A program made the translations under genes and the position numbers. 64,000 bases of DNA, taken from the NCBI RefSeq assembly GCF_036373705.1, contig NC_089858.1, forward strand, positions 14,255,249 to 14,319,248. The letters are read 5' to 3'. Source of the DNA: Amia ocellicauda. Lineage: Eukaryota > Chordata > Actinopteri > Amiiformes > Amiidae. Shown here piece by piece: positions 32,078-49,204 of this stretch; positions within the stretch are counted from its first letter, which is position 1, and each line of letters starts with the position of its first letter. The notes below the pieces were generated by a model that saw only the letters and a list, made by a program, of their open reading frames with translations, was not told the origin of the DNA and did no database searches.

Positions 32078-34019
32078 TCTACCCCCCCACTGCACACACT
32101 TCTGCCCACCTGCCCACTCAGACAGCCAGTCAGAGTATCAGTCACTCAGTCAGTCTCCCAGCACCCACAGCTGCTCAGTTCAGACACAAACACAGTACAG
32201 ATCTCTCAAACACACTCCCACACTACAGCTCAGTAGCCCACACAACAATCACAGGTCACAGTGCCTCCCCTTGCATGGCACTGCACACAGAATAGAGGTC
32301 ACTAACTCTCACACAGCCCAGTCCCAACAGCACACAGCCACCATGCTGCGGCACAGGCACCCTGAGGTCCTTCAGATGGTGGCTAGAAAGGCAGCGAGTT
32401 CCTGGACCAAGACACGTTGACTGGCCTCACAGACAGGCGTCCTCCTGCTCCCTGCTGAACAGCTACAGTGCACACAGCCTAGGCAGCACTGCCATGGAGG
32501 GGGTGAGGACTGGAGGGTCAGCAGGGAAGAATCCTCCCAGAGAACAGTTGCAGGGAGTCACACCATAACTGTGGCATCCAGCAGTCAGGCCCAATCACAG
32601 CAACAACACCTGCAGAGAGAGAGAGAGAGAGAGAGAGAGATTAACAGTGTGAAAACAGTGCGTCTTCTATAAACATACAAAACTACCTATAGAGACATGA
32701 GAGCAGAGGGAGGCTTGAGCACAAATGATAATGATGAGTATCACTGTCCAAGATTAATCTAAATCAACAGTGAATTGTGAACCATTGGAACAGTCTCCAC
32801 CCGTGTCTCCCAACCATTCCACATCTAGGTCACCCCTACTTCACACCAAATACATTTAAAACAAAACTGACTACCAGTGAGAAAGTAGGAATTGTTTATT
32901 TAATATATCATTTTTCAAACTTCTGTGCCACACCCAAAATGAGAAAATGTGAACAATTATAGTTAGGGGCAAGTAATCTCCTGATGTAATTCAATAGTGC
33001 AAGTGAAAGGTCTCTACTCTTGACCTCACAATGCACTACTGCAGCTCCAAATCAAGATTGTGAACATTAATAAGATGTGAGGCTAATGAATTGCCATAGC
33101 TGTATTAACTGAAGATTTTGATTTAAAAAATAAACAAAAAAACTGAAATTAGAACATTTGCTGCCTGACATAGAGGGGAGGAGGGGCTCTCTCTCTACTA
33201 CAACACCTTTCTACTTTGCTAAACATGATATCTATACCAGACACAGTTTATAACATCTATACATCCCTATACATCTCTATTTCCACCAATCCTGGCACAT
33301 CCTTTAAAAATCACCTTTTACATCACTTCAAACTTCTACAATGTAAACCTTTCCTCTTCAAAACATTGTCTCCACAATAATACACAGGCCAGAGGCATCT
33401 AACCATGGAAAGACCTAGGCACATGTACCTGTGTCTGATGTTAATGGACAACGCCGCAGTATGTGCTGTTCCCTGGAGGTACGGCTGGCCAATAGCACTG
33501 CCACGCAGACGTGCTCGGTCCTTGCGGGGACAAGTCTAGTTTAATGTATATTTCTGTATGAAGTCATTGTTTCAGCATTTAAGGCAGGTAGGTAACCTGT
33601 ACCACAATAAAGCATTTAATAAAGCGTTTTTAACTGAGAGGTCACTGCCAGTTCAATTAGCTGAACCCCAGTGCGCTGAAGTTGCGTGTCTATAAGCCCT
33701 CGCCCCAGCCGATGCAGACGACACACTTTCACATCTCTGAGCTTCAGAAACAGACGCACTCATATAAACGCACCCTGTCCCCCCCATGTGTCCATTGTGT
33801 GTGTGTTTGTGTGTCTGTCTGTCTGTCCCTCTGCTCTGCATCTCCTCTCTGTACATCCCGCACACGATACTCGACCCTTCAGCCTTGCCAAATACAGAGG
33901 GTGCCGCCGCTCCCTGTGCCCTCCAACCTGGGACAGTCTGTGGTTCCCCTCCGAACCCCCGAAGTGGGTCTCAGTTGCCCCTTCCCCAGTCACCCTCTCC
34001 CGGCCCGGTGCGTATTTAC

Positions 34020-34130
34020 CTTCCGCCACCTTCCCGACCTGCTCCGTTCATCGCAGCAGCGCAGATCTCGCGAGCGTTCCCTGCCTTCAACGCGAGAGCT
34101 GTGTGTAGTCGGGGGCGGGGCTATGCTAAT
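34020..34130 (-). other. Predicted non-coding first exon of TMEM203
   Basis: On the minus strand a good donor (GCGGAAG|GTAAAT) lies at 34020/34019 in CpG-bearing sequence. A strong acceptor, a (CT)n tract followed by TGCAG, ends at 32610 and would open the exon carrying the TMEM203 ATG at 32609. The right boundary of this exon is a guess. Prediction from splice signals only. Confidence 0.35.
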
Positions 34131-34394
34131 TAGACGCTACGGCGTGTCAAATAGCAGTGTAGGCGCTATGTACATAGAGGATCTGCGGTCCAGACCACTC
34201 TATACGATGTATATGGTCCAAAATATAGAATTTATGGACCAGGCGACTTGACCGTCATGTAGTGTAATATAAAGGCAGGCAAAGGCAGAGATATAGTAGA
34301 GATACGTACTGAACTAAAACTACAATTCCCACAATGCCATTGTTATTAATATTCACAAACAGGGCGTGTGTCCTGTATTATCACGCACAACCCT
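34131..34394. promoter_or_regulatory. Candidate bidirectional promoter, TMEM203 / ALAD
   Basis: The interval lies between the predicted first exons of TMEM203 (leftward) and ALAD (rightward). TMEM203 and ALAD are divergent neighbours, and the two predicted donors are only about 440 bases apart. Inference from splice signals and GC change; no core promoter motif is decisive. Confidence 0.35.
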
Positions 34395-34461
34395 TACGGT
34401 GGCTCATTTGGGTCATTCAGAGTTTGTATCGGGCAGGCAGTTAGAAGACAGCGACTTGAAG
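34395..34461 (+). other. Predicted non-coding first exon of ALAD
   Basis: A strong donor (GACTTGAAG|GTAAGCG) lies at 34461/34462. The exon with the ALAD ATG begins after a (TC)n-TTCCCTCTCAG acceptor at 35444. This fits a 5' UTR intron of about 1 kb. The left edge is arbitrary. Confidence 0.4.
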
Positions 34462-35465
34462 GTAAGCGCCACGAACAACTGTCGGAGAGTGTGCGATGCG
34501 TGGTGTACGAAGTGAGTGAGTGAGTGAGAGATTGATTGATGGAGAGACTGAGAGAAATAGACAGAACTGAGGGAGATAAAGCAATTGCAGTTTGAACCTG
34601 TCTGTGTTGGAGAGGCCAGGCTTCAGATGTCCGTGAGAGCGGAGCCCCGGCAGCGCGTTTAAGATGTACTGTACTTTACTTTACTTTACTGTACTGTACT
34701 ACACTGTAGTGTACTAAATATACTGTACTACTGTACTGTGGCGTCTGGGTGCAGACATGAAACCAAAAAGGAGAAATACGCGCGTTTGCAAAGAAAGCAC
34801 AGTACAATATATTACAGACTGTACTATGCTGAACTGGGCTGTCTTTGCAATTTATAAGCTCAATTGTGCTGTCTTTGAAAATTCGTGTATTTCTTCATTT
34901 CGGTTTCACGTGTGCACGCAGACTCCGTACCCAGTTGCAGATTAACACGGACAGAGGCGCAGCTGCCCGCAGTTCAGTTCAGTTCAGATCAGTTCAGATC
35001 AGATGGCGCTGGGACATCAGGCAGGCAGCCAGACAATGTGTCCTTGACGCTGCCCAGGTCCCCTGTCTGAAGGAGGGAAATAAGGAATATCTTCTGCTTG
35101 CTATCTGTAAACAGTTTCACTCAGAGAGGACAATCAATTAATCACGTAGATTAGCGCTATGATGCAGTTATTGCCTCACTGGGAGAGTGGGACATGGGCT
35201 GATTAAATAGGAACCCGCTGTAACTGAGTGTTGGAGATGTGTTGGCATGTTCACAGTTCCCACGGTGGCTGGGCTCCTCATGCATGCCTGCCTCTGGAAA
35301 AGCAGAGCCCAGCCAGCGCCTGGGACAGGGCAGCACAGAGCTCACTCTGTCACTTCAATTCAATTCAAATTCAATTGAAAAAATCTGTATCAACATCAGT
35401 ATTGCCAAAGTCTCTCTCTCTCTCTCTCTCTTCTTCCCTCTCAGCCGTGCCAGTCTTTCCTTGCA

Positions 35466-39619
<4,154 letters not shown>

Positions 39620-39915
39620 GGGTTGGACAAAACGGACGGACAGATGGACAGACTGACTGACTGACTCCTCTCCAAGCCTCTTGGCTGGGGGACCCTGGAA
39701 GATGGGGACCAAAGAGACAATCCCTCCACAAACTAACTGCTCTGAGTAGCCGCACGTCATCCTCCGTGCAGGTGCCGCCTGCTGCTGCTCTGTGTCAAGA
39801 CACCTGCTAACCCTCCTCCCGCCAGCCAAACCACCCCCTGGCCCTGGCTCGGAGCGGCTGGGGCCCTCTGGGTGGTCAGACTGGTCCTGAATGTAACGGT
39901 GCCTTTATCATAATC

Positions 39916-39921
39916 AATAAA
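39916..39921 (+). terminator. Poly(A) signal of ALAD
   Basis: AATAAA about 300 bases past the ALAD stop, followed by GT-rich sequence (GGGCTGTTTGAGTGTCTGAG). Confidence 0.75.
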
Positions 39922-42047
39922 GACTAATGGGCTGTTTGAGTGTCTGAGAGTCTGTTCTTTGTCTCACTGTCTGTGTGAAAGTGTATATATGTGTATGTGT
40001 CTCTGTGTGAGTGTGGCAGAGGGTAGTTTTGCATACTGGAATGCTTCTCCATATGTGAATTTGCCTGTGTGCAATTTGACTTGTGTGTGTTCTCAGTGTG
40101 TGTGCAAATTAAGCCTTTGTTTGTTGTCTGTGGTGTTTGTGTGTGTTTCAGTGTTCGGAGTGGTATATGTCTGTTCAGGGACGTAGCCAGGATTTGGATG
40201 TGATAGGATGTGCAGGGCCCTCTTCCTCTTAGGGCCCCCTGACTTTGTCATCACCTTTCACCCCTTTACCATGACCCTGTGTGTGTGAGTGCGGTTATGT
40301 CAGTGTGGACACAGCGTTGTGCAATACTGATTTCACCATGTTTTGAAAGCAGGGAAGTGAGCAATACTGCACAGTGGTGCCAGGATGCACCTGGGCTGCT
40401 CACTGCTAAAAGGAGAGACCCGATGAGCAGGTTTAATGAGTCAAACGCATCGAATAACATCACCTGATAAGTACTGGATATAGAACGCAAGGGTTCCAAC
40501 TGCCATTAAATGACTTGTGCTTGAGATGCTGAAGCTCAGTTGTGCACCAGAGGGCGCTCTCTTGCCACAAATGCAGCCGAGTGAATGGGACCCTGGACAC
40601 TCCTGCGTTGACAGGCTGCATGCCTCACAAGAATACATTACTTTGATCCAGCAGGTGGATTTATGATGTGTTCACCATGGTACGACATAGTCCCAGTCTT
40701 ATTTAATGCACAGGAGATGTGGCTGACTGGACGAATACACTGCTCACTAATCTTGCTTCTCCTCTCAGCGTATAATAGCAGTGTGCTCCCACACGTTGTT
40801 GTTGTTATTATTGTTATTATTATTATTATTATTATTATTAAGCCTGGACCCAAATCAGAGCACAACTGTTGTGATGATATTATCATTGTAGGATGGTTAA
40901 TTATTATTATTATAAATAAAAAATATGCATTATTTCAGTGATGAGACATTTTTATTTTTGCTGTGAAATAGAATGATGAATACGGTGTTCTACTGGAAGT
41001 TATTTTAAGTTTCTTTCATTTTAGTGTGGTGACACAGCGCTCATATGACGCTGATTCAGTCATTGCTGTGGCGGGGGAGTGACGCGCTGTTCCTGTGTCA
41101 GACAGCCCCCGGTTTGGCTGCTTGTTTACGGGCTCCGTGGCGTGGGACCGACCCCCCTTCGCTCTGCTGACAGCACATATCTCCAGCCGTCAGTCAGCGG
41201 TCCCACTCAGGCCCAATATAGACCACATTCCCGTGCCCTCTGCTGCCCGGCACTATCACAGGAATGACGGGCCGAGCATGGACCAGGGACAGAGCCACTT
41301 CAATAACGTGCTCATGCGCAGTGGGGAAATGGTGGTGGCCTGGAGAGCTTCAGGACAGGAGGACTCCAGTAACCCCTGGAACTGGAATGATTTCTGTTAT
41401 TTCAGTTTCCAGTACAGGTCTAACACAGACTATCCAGCACTAGTTAGTGTCAGGTTAAGTTCTCAATGCATATTCTCACTACCTCACCTTCATCACACAC
41501 ACTCCCTCACACACATACACAGTCATTCTTACCCGTGCACACACACAACTCACACCCTCACACCCTTACACCCTTACACACATACACACAACTCACACTC
41601 ATTCTCACTTTTACATGCACTCATTTTCTTTCACACACATACTCCCAATCACACATACTCACAAACTCACTCTCATATTTACTGACTCTTACACACACAT
41701 ACACTCTCTCTTTCACACACTTTGTGAGCTCGTCTCCAGATCGATACTTTCACTGAGTGGAGCATCTCTGTCACCAGCGCTGAACAGGGCTTATATAGAG
41801 AGCCACACTGAATTTAAACTGATTGACTGACTGGCACCAGTCCTCTGGTATTGACTGATAGCAGCTCTGTGTGCCCTGCTCTAGCCCTGCTCCTCTGGGT
41901 CACCCATTGAGCCAGCAGAGCCCCAGCATGCCTGAACAGAGATAAACCCACACAGCTGATGAGCAGACAGACTCCAACCGATGTTCAGCACACGCCCAGT
42001 AGACACCCACAGAAAGAAGGAAAGATGCAGTTAATACATAAAATACA
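39922..42047. other. Spacer between convergent ALAD and RNF208
   Basis: GT- and CA-rich low-complexity sequence (40080-40150, 41480-41710), a (TTA)n tract at 40797-40841, and GGACGTAGCCAGGATTTGGA near 40181, which resembles the end of a common vertebrate mobile element. The stretch 41083-41440 is open in one plus frame and is GC-balanced, but resembles no family I know. No gene is claimed. Confidence 0.45.
40797..40841. repeat. (TTA)n triplet microsatellite
   Basis: A run of GTT/ATT triplets, mostly TTA, about 14 units. Confidence 0.8.
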
Positions 42048-42053
42048 TTTATT
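42048..42053 (-). terminator. Poly(A) signal of RNF208
   Basis: AATAAA on the minus strand, about 160 bases past the RNF208 stop. Confidence 0.65.
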
Positions 42054-42213
42054 GGATAATTCCCTTTTTTCATAGTTTTATCCCCGTCTCTCATCTTTCT
42101 CTCCCTTCAGTCCCAGTCATTCTCTGTATTTGATAATCCAGTGCTAATAAATATATAGATATATCTGTGTCTCTGGGGGCCAGTCTGGGCATGGGGAAAA
42201 AAGACGGGCGGGG

Positions 42214-42954
42214 CTACATGATGGCGCAGGAAGACAGTGGGTTGCCCAGCTGGCAGGTGCAGGCAGACTGACAGTACTGCCGCACAGTCTGGTAGCAGCT
42301 GCGGTCCGAGTCGCCCCCCCACTGCACAGGGTTGGCCGGGCCCAGCCCCCCCTCAGCCGGCAGGCGGCTCAGGATGCTGGTGTTGACGGCCAGCGCAGCT
42401 AGACCATAATCAGTGAACAGCACAGTCTCGCGGCGGCAGGTGGGGCAGGAGATGAACTTGTACTTGGGGCAGGACTCGTACAGGATCTGCAGACATTCCT
42501 CGCACACCGAATGCAGGCAGGACAGGATGCGCGGCCGCTTGCCCGTGAAGTTGTAGGTGTGGCCGCAGGTGGGGCACTCTAGGGGCTCGCATGGCGCGGA
42601 CACGGCGGACCGCAGCACGTACTGGTTGACGATGACATCGTCCATCTTGCAGTGGTACTGGTTGTGGTAGCACAGTTCAGCTGCACTGGCCTTGCGCTGG
42701 GCCAGGTAGCCCCTCTCCCGGCGGGACGGGGGTGGCGGTGGCGGCGACACCATGGGGGTGGCATTGATGCCGTCCAGGCCCAGGTCTCCACAAGCCTGGT
42801 TCACAATCACTTCCCCTTCCCCCCCCCAGGCCACGCGCGGGGGTGGCGCATAGCGTGGCGGGGGGGCGGCACACTCATGGGGGAACTTCTCTGATTGGAT
42901 GATCTTCACGGTGTCCATGGGGATAGACACGGTCTGGCGGCGCAGGCAGGACAT
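42214..42954 (-). CDS. RNF208: RING finger protein 208
   Basis: A putative E3 ubiquitin ligase in a single coding exon of 246 aa (human 261, as recalled). The RING-type cluster is C127-x2-C130, C146-x-H148-x2-C151-x2-C154 and C170-x2-C173, within ECPTCGHTYNFTGKRPRILS and CPTCRRETVLF, followed by the conserved TDYGLAALAVNTSIL segment. The N-terminal half is Pro-rich and probably disordered (residues 29-80). The protein ends in SSCAIM, a CaaX-type prenylation sequence with Met in the last place, which would favour farnesylation. Several cysteines (C220, C228, C232, C234) precede it and could add palmitoylation. Its place between the ALAD and CYSRT1-like genes matches the human RNF208-CYSRT1 neighbourhood. 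The ATG at 42954 is a true ATG giving the MSCLRRQ start. Confidence 0.9.
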   Translation of the reverse strand: MSCLRRQTVSIPMDTVKIIQSEKFPHECAAPPPRYAPPPRVAWGGEGEVIVNQACGDLGLDGINATPMVSPPPPPPSRRERGYLAQRKASAAELCYHNQYHCKMDDVIVNQYVLRSAVSAPCEPLECPTCGHTYNFTGKRPRILSCLHSVCEECLQILYESCPKYKFISCPTCRRETVLFTDYGLAALAVNTSILSRLPAEGGLGPANPVQWGGDSDRSCYQTVRQYCQSACTCQLGNPLSSCAIM

Positions 42955-45900
42955 GCGCTAGCCGGACGTCACGCAGGGTCACAGGTGGTCGGCTGCACGG
43001 CGCTCTCACTTTCTACCTTGGGCTGTTGGGGGCACTAAAGTGCAGGCAGTGCGGGGGTCCCCAGGGCCAGCCTCAGCCATTCGACGGGATGCGAGGTCTG
43101 AGGGCACTGTCCATGGTCACCGCCCCCCCTCCCCCAAAGAGCAGTGGCGGTCCCTGGGCAGACAGGCTGTGGGGACTCACTCAGAGGGATGGGGCTCAGA
43201 CCAGGAGTATGGCAACGAGGTGTCTCCTCTAGCCTGAGGGCGTTGGCTTGGTGGGGCACCTGGCACAGAGCTCCTGCCACAGGCAGCAGGGAGGCGCTGC
43301 TTATTACAAGGAGCAGAGGTAGTCTAGTCCCTCACTGTTCTGGTCAGGGCTCAACTCTGCCTGCCCTGCAGCTCACACAGGTCCTGCTGATTGATCCGTA
43401 TCAGGTCAGATGCTGATTTGGATGGATACAGTGTGTGAAGTGTAGGCAACACACTTTCTTTTGTAGTTGTTGATTTTCTAACAGCACAATACGACAAGGC
43501 GGATTGTTCCAGAGTAATGCAGTGTCAAACAGAATGATATGCTGTGGATATTTAACAACAATAAATAAATTACACACAACAACACACACACACGCACACA
43601 CACTCACACACAGCTCCTACTGGGTGGGACAGTAATATTGACCTTTGCAGGAAAGTTCTTTAGTTGTTCTTCCCCAGACCCTCACTGCAGCTCCCTTCCC
43701 AGACACGTATCAATCCCCTTGGAGGGGCAGTCTGGGAGTAATGGCTCTATCAGGAGCCTTTAAACCGCGTTCAGAGCCGTGCTTTCAGCCCTGTTTCTGC
43801 ACTCAATGTCGACCGTGCTTAGAGCTCCTGGATGTCTCTTTCCTGTGAGCTGTGCCACAGCAGATATGGGTTTAAAGTGCAGTCCAGTGTCTCTGTCCCT
43901 CCAGTGGCTGTGCCCTTGGAGTGGAGGCCAGATATTCCACCACTTAGCGTGCAGGTTCTCCGTGCCGCCCCAGAAAATGGCCTGGGCTCGCCTGCCTCCC
44001 TCAGGCTGTGTGCTGATAAGATAAAGTGGCCAGAAAATGGGCTGCTTTTTTGGGAACTGGCACAGTGTTTGGGGATAAAGGTGGTGTAGTGGGGGGGCTC
44101 AGGCAGCTGCTGGTCCCGGGGAGCTTAGCCTAGCATGTGCTGTGTAGAGTGTCCGTGTCCGTCCCCTTAGCGGACAGTGTGTGTAAAGTCCATGACGGCT
44201 CAGATCCTCTGCTCTGAGTGGGCGGTCACATGGTTGCCAGTGTCCTCACCATCACTCTCCACTTGAGCCATAGGGAGCCCTGCAACGCCCCCCCTGGCGT
44301 GGAGGTCTGCCTGCACTGGGAGTATCTCGCTGGACTCCAGCTGTGGAGACAGTGCTGGACACCTTCAGCACACACCTTCCCTGCAAGACAGAACATCACA
44401 AATATATTTAACCATTACCTAGCGATTTTATTTCAAAATGTTTAATCAGCATAATAATGATTTTCAAGATAGAAATTAATAAATAATACAGATGAAGATG
44501 GACAGAATTCTCTTTTTGTTTTGGCCTTAATCTGTTATTAGGAGTGCACTGGCGATGTGTGTCTGATATGACCTGACAGTGTCACCCATTTGCTGTGTTT
44601 GACCTGTATGGAAAGTCTCACACACACTTATCACTTGAAGGGGAAAAATGCACTGATACGTTATATCAGAGCGGCCGTCTCTCCAGACAGCCAATGTATG
44701 ATTGATGCCCTGCCACCACCCCCCTCTCCCCATAAAGCACAGCCAGCTGGCACCTGCAGCAATAACAGCAACACGGGATGGACCATTCCACCCAACCTGG
44801 GGGACACCAGAAACAACAGCTGGCCTGGACCACTGCAGTCACGCAGGAGGGGGAAGTGGACAGATGCTGCTGTCAGCACAAATCTCCTCAGTCGCGCCGG
44901 CACAGCCAATTACCCAGCCTCCTTGCTGTCTTTGCACAGGACTGTTTTTTTGTTCTCATTAAAAATGGCTCCACACACACACACAAACACTCACACCCCA
45001 CACACTCCCATGCAATCTCTCTCATACACAAACACTAACACTCTCTCTCACACACACACACACACACTCTCTAACGTACACACAGACATACACACACTCA
45101 CACTCTCTCTCTTTCTCTCACACAGACACAGACACACATACACTCTCTCTCTCACTCAGACAGGGTGTTACTCCATACCCTACCAGCTTCTGACTGACTG
45201 CCTACCGTCATCATTTAATACCCATAACATATCACTATGGATACTGCTCTTATCCAGAGTCAGAAGATAAGCAGGTACAGCCTCCGCCCAGCAGGCCTGT
45301 GTGCACGTGAGTGCACTGTGCTGCAGGTTTGGCAGAGCTTCAGTCCAGCCCCATATCAGCCCCTCCAATCTGCTCCAGGTCTTTGCTGCAGCCAACTCCT
45401 CAATTATGTAATTCAATTAGTGATCAGTAACGTGCGTGCTGCAAGCCCCAGTTCTGTGGTGGAGCTGGACCGGTGATCGGTGGTGTAAATCACAGCACCG
45501 CAGCCTGCTGTTGTGGGGCATGCCTGCATTCCTGTTGCAATCCACCTGCACGGCCCAGCCAGCACGGCTGATAGAGATGCTGTGTCTGAGAGCCCATCCA
45601 CAACCCCCCACCACCCTCCTCACATGGCCTGGATCCTTCCTGGGTCTTTATGTCAGATCTGTCCCCTCCCCCACCCTCACCCACTTGCCATCCCCATCCC
45701 CCCCAGTCCCTCAGTCTGTGCCACACAGAGCCAGGTGCTGACCTCAGTCGTGGGGTGGGCAAGGCTGCGCAGGTGATGGCGATGTCCTGCGGCGTTCAGT
45801 GCTTCAGTGCCAGCCACAGGGAGGCAGGGGGCAGTGCCAATCTTGACAACGGGCACACACAGACGCTTGCCTGCTCCACGTCTTGTCCCGATGCCCAGAC

Positions 45901-47966
45901 TGTCGGCGGCACAGAGAAACAATGACGGTGCCCAGGGCAGGTAGAGAGGACCCTGCACGGCTCCGCAGACAGAGATGGGAGCAGATCTGAAGAACTTGTC
46001 TATACCTCTCTCTACCAGTGTACCTCTTTGCTCAGAGAGTCCCTCCCTCGCCTGTATCTGTCCCTCCTCCCAGCTGCTGATCCCTCGCTGGGTCTCCCTT
46101 TTGTTTCCTCTTGTCTGTATCCACTGGCTGTGCTGATGTGTACCTGTCTGTTCTTTGCTGTGGCTTCCTCAGGTCTCCCCTCAGTATTACAGCCTTCCTC
46201 CTCTGTATCCTGTCAGCGTCTCAGGCGATTGTATAATCTCCCTCTCTCTCCCTCTCTCCCTCTCTCCCCCGTTCTCTCTCTCTCTCCTGTCTTGCTGTCA
46301 TGCGGTACAGACCATCCTTTTGCCTTTGGTTGTGTTCATGTTTTTTGTTACTGCTTGCTTCTAGTGCCATCCATCTCTCCTGTTCAGTAACATGAGCCTC
46401 TTCCCTGTCTGTTGGTCTATCTGTCTGTCTGCGTGTGTTGTTGATATTTATCCTTGACCTCCTCCTTCTCGTCTGTGCTGTGCCTGATCTGTCTGTGGAT
46501 GCTCCTGGTGCTGTTCTCTCTCTCTCTCTCTCTCTCTCTGCAGTCCGCGCTGCAGTGCTGCTGCAGACTGGATCACGTTTTTCATCACCAGCGAAAATCT
46601 CCAGCCAGCGAGGACTGTGCCTCCCCCAGCCCCCACACAGAGTGGGACAGGCCTGGTTAACCCTGCACGCTCCACAGCCCTGCAGCCCGGCTCAGCGCAG
46701 CACAGCCAGACGCCGCAGCCTCTCACAGTCAGCACACAGCACTCACTGCCTGGAGAGAGTCCTTTCTGCAGGCTGATTAAAACAGCAGCGCATCACCCCA
46801 GCTGGGAAGTGTGATCACACCTTTATATGCCACACGGCTGGATGCTGACTCCACCGGTACATCTTCTGTTAGTTCAAATGATGGTTCTCAGTGTGGTGTG
46901 AATCTGCTTTGTTTCTGCTCACTCGGGGGCATTGGCGAAACTGTGAGGCTGTGAGCGCTTTGTCCAGGCCGGGCCCCCTGCGGTCAGGCTGCTTCCCCAC
47001 TGCAATGAAGGGCCACCAGAGAGCTGGGCTCCAGCAGATTCCAGTCTCTAGATTCCGCTGAGAGAAGCCTGCTCCAGGTTTTCTTCATTTCACTATGAGG
47101 TTCTAAAAACTGTTGCAAATATATAAATAAAAAATAACATTGACTGAGGCAACCAATCCAGATTAAAAATGAAAACTTCCGGTTGAGACAAAAACCTGCA
47201 CTGCTTTCAGGCCACCAGGATCTGGAGTGGAGAATATAGATAGCAAATGCCTTGAGGAATGTTTTTATATAAGAAAAAAATGTATTTCTGTAGCCATTTT
47301 CTTTATATATAGATATCCAGTCATTCTCTCCATCTGCATTTTCATTCTGTGACTGCCAGGCTGATTGGAATGTGCTTATCGATCTGCAGCTGATCAGAGC
47401 AGCTGGGCTCACTGTGTAATCCAGTCTCTCAGGGACAGACGTGTGACCCTCCTGTGCAGACTGGGTCCTGCAGAGCTGCAGCTGGAGGGCAGGGAACACA
47501 GGCCTGAGTGGAGGCTCTTCGCTTTGCTTCCGTCTTGTGGTTCTTTGCTAAATGTACCGCAGTGATGGCAATGGCATTTCTCCTTTCCTGTGGCTGTCCC
47601 CCATGCCAGCTGTCCAGGACCCTGGCTGTAGTCAGAGTCACACCTGCTGCCGTGGGGCAGCTGCTGCAGGCTGTGTCTGTGTGCTGTGGTCTCCTGGGAC
47701 TGCACTGTGCATTGTCTGCATGGCGAGAAGTGTAACTGAGGGGCTAGAGCTCTGGCTGGGACTGGGACTGAGAGCTGGGGGAAGAAGGCAGGGATGGAGA
47801 TCAGGGCCATCGCTGTCACTGTGTCTGTGTGCGTCTGGCTGCTGTGGGGTGAGGGGTCCACCTCCTCCGGCTGGCAGCTTCAGAGTTCTCAGGTTTTAAT
47901 TGACAGGAAGTAAACAGCGCTCGCCTTGTCAACAACCAAATCTCCCAGTGCCTAACCCAACCACAA

Positions 47967-47968
<2 letters not shown>

Positions 47969-48016
<48 letters not shown>

Positions 48017-48050
48017 GTGTGTGTGTGTGCGTGTGTGTGTTTGTGTGTTT
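47969..48050. repeat. (GT)n microsatellite
   Basis: About 80 bases of nearly pure GT with a few GC and TT interruptions. The longest dinucleotide run in the window. Confidence 0.9.
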
Positions 48051-48983
48051 GTTTGTATGGTAGTGTGAGTGTGAGTGTGTGTCAGTGTCTGGGTGCGCAG
48101 GTAGCTGACATCTCTGTGCAGTGTTGTCGGGAGGCCACACTCAGACAACCCCCCCTCGCTCCCGTTGCCTCACAGTGAAGCGGCCCATGTAACCTTACAG
48201 GGGATAGTGACACACGTGTGCGGATGGGAGCTGCAGTGTGCCGGATCGTGGGAATGTACCTTCACAACACATCCCCCCTTCTCCAAAAAGCCTTTCACTG
48301 TGTGCTTCTGACAGCCTCATACACAAACACTAACACTCTTCAAGGCATTTCAGAACAACGAGAGAGAGAGAGGAGGAAAGCATGAGCCCACGCTCGGCAG
48401 CTCGGCACTGGCACAGGCGGGCTGATTCAGGCTCCATTCAAGAACTGACAGCAGCCCTGAGTGGAGTGGGGAGTGGGGGGTGGGCAGAATGACCGCCTTT
48501 CATTCGCAACCTTTTCTGTGACGTCCTTCAATCAGGACAGAGAGGCAGCGGCAGTGAGGTGAGCGTCTCCAGGCGAGGGTGGGAGCAGTGTGCTGTGGGC
48601 AGGCCGCGCAGTGGAAACTGATTCACTGCGATCTGTCGGGAAACAGCCTGACGAGGATCTCATGCTAAGATAATCAGTCTTTTAAAGGCACAAAATGGAG
48701 GATAAAAGCCATACAAAGCACCCTTGGCTTCAGCTCCCTGACAGAGATGACCTGCAGTTGCCCAAGCAGAGCTTTGGACAGGGAACACAGGAGACTGGAC
48801 ACCCTGCCTGTGTCTTCCTGCTCGGCTCTGCAACCCGGGTATAGCAGTATTCACCAACACACACACACACACACACACACACCAGAACCACTGCACCACT
48901 GCTGAAAGCATATTAAACAGATTGTAAAATGAAACATAATAAAATACAACAAAAAAATCGGCAAAATCGGTGCGGAGGCTCAC

Positions 48984-49090
48984 CTGGCTTTGCTCTGGCT
49001 CCCGGGCTCTCTGGCTCTCCCCGTCCCGGCGCTGGGAGGGCCCAGGGCTGCTGCTGCTTCCTGAAAGGGTTAATTATCCCACGGTGCTCT
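48984..49090 (-). other. Possible non-coding first exon of RNF208
   Basis: A consensus donor on the minus strand (AAGCCAG|GTGAGCC, boundary 48984/48983) follows a GC-rich block with CCGGG and GGCGC (about 48990-49050). RNF208 lies 6 kb downstream on the same strand and its coding exon has AG sites a short way 5' of the ATG (for example near 43024), though with weak pyrimidine tracts. Speculative; right edge arbitrary. Confidence 0.2.
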
Positions 49091-49171
49091 GATGTGCTCT
49101 CCGCTTCGCTCCAGATGAGAACAGCGTCTATTCACCTCTGTCTCTTCCCCTCTCTCTCGGTTTCTCTTTCA

Positions 49172-49204
<33 letters not shown>

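Noticed and set aside
33682-34251. 189-aa plus frame upstream of ALAD
   Set aside because: It runs through GT repeats and the predicted promoter, has no domain resemblance, and other frames are similarly open.
41083-41685. About 200-codon plus frame between ALAD and RNF208
   Set aside because: The last third is CA-repeat translation, the first ATG comes late (41278), and no part resembles a family I know. Worth a homology search but not called.
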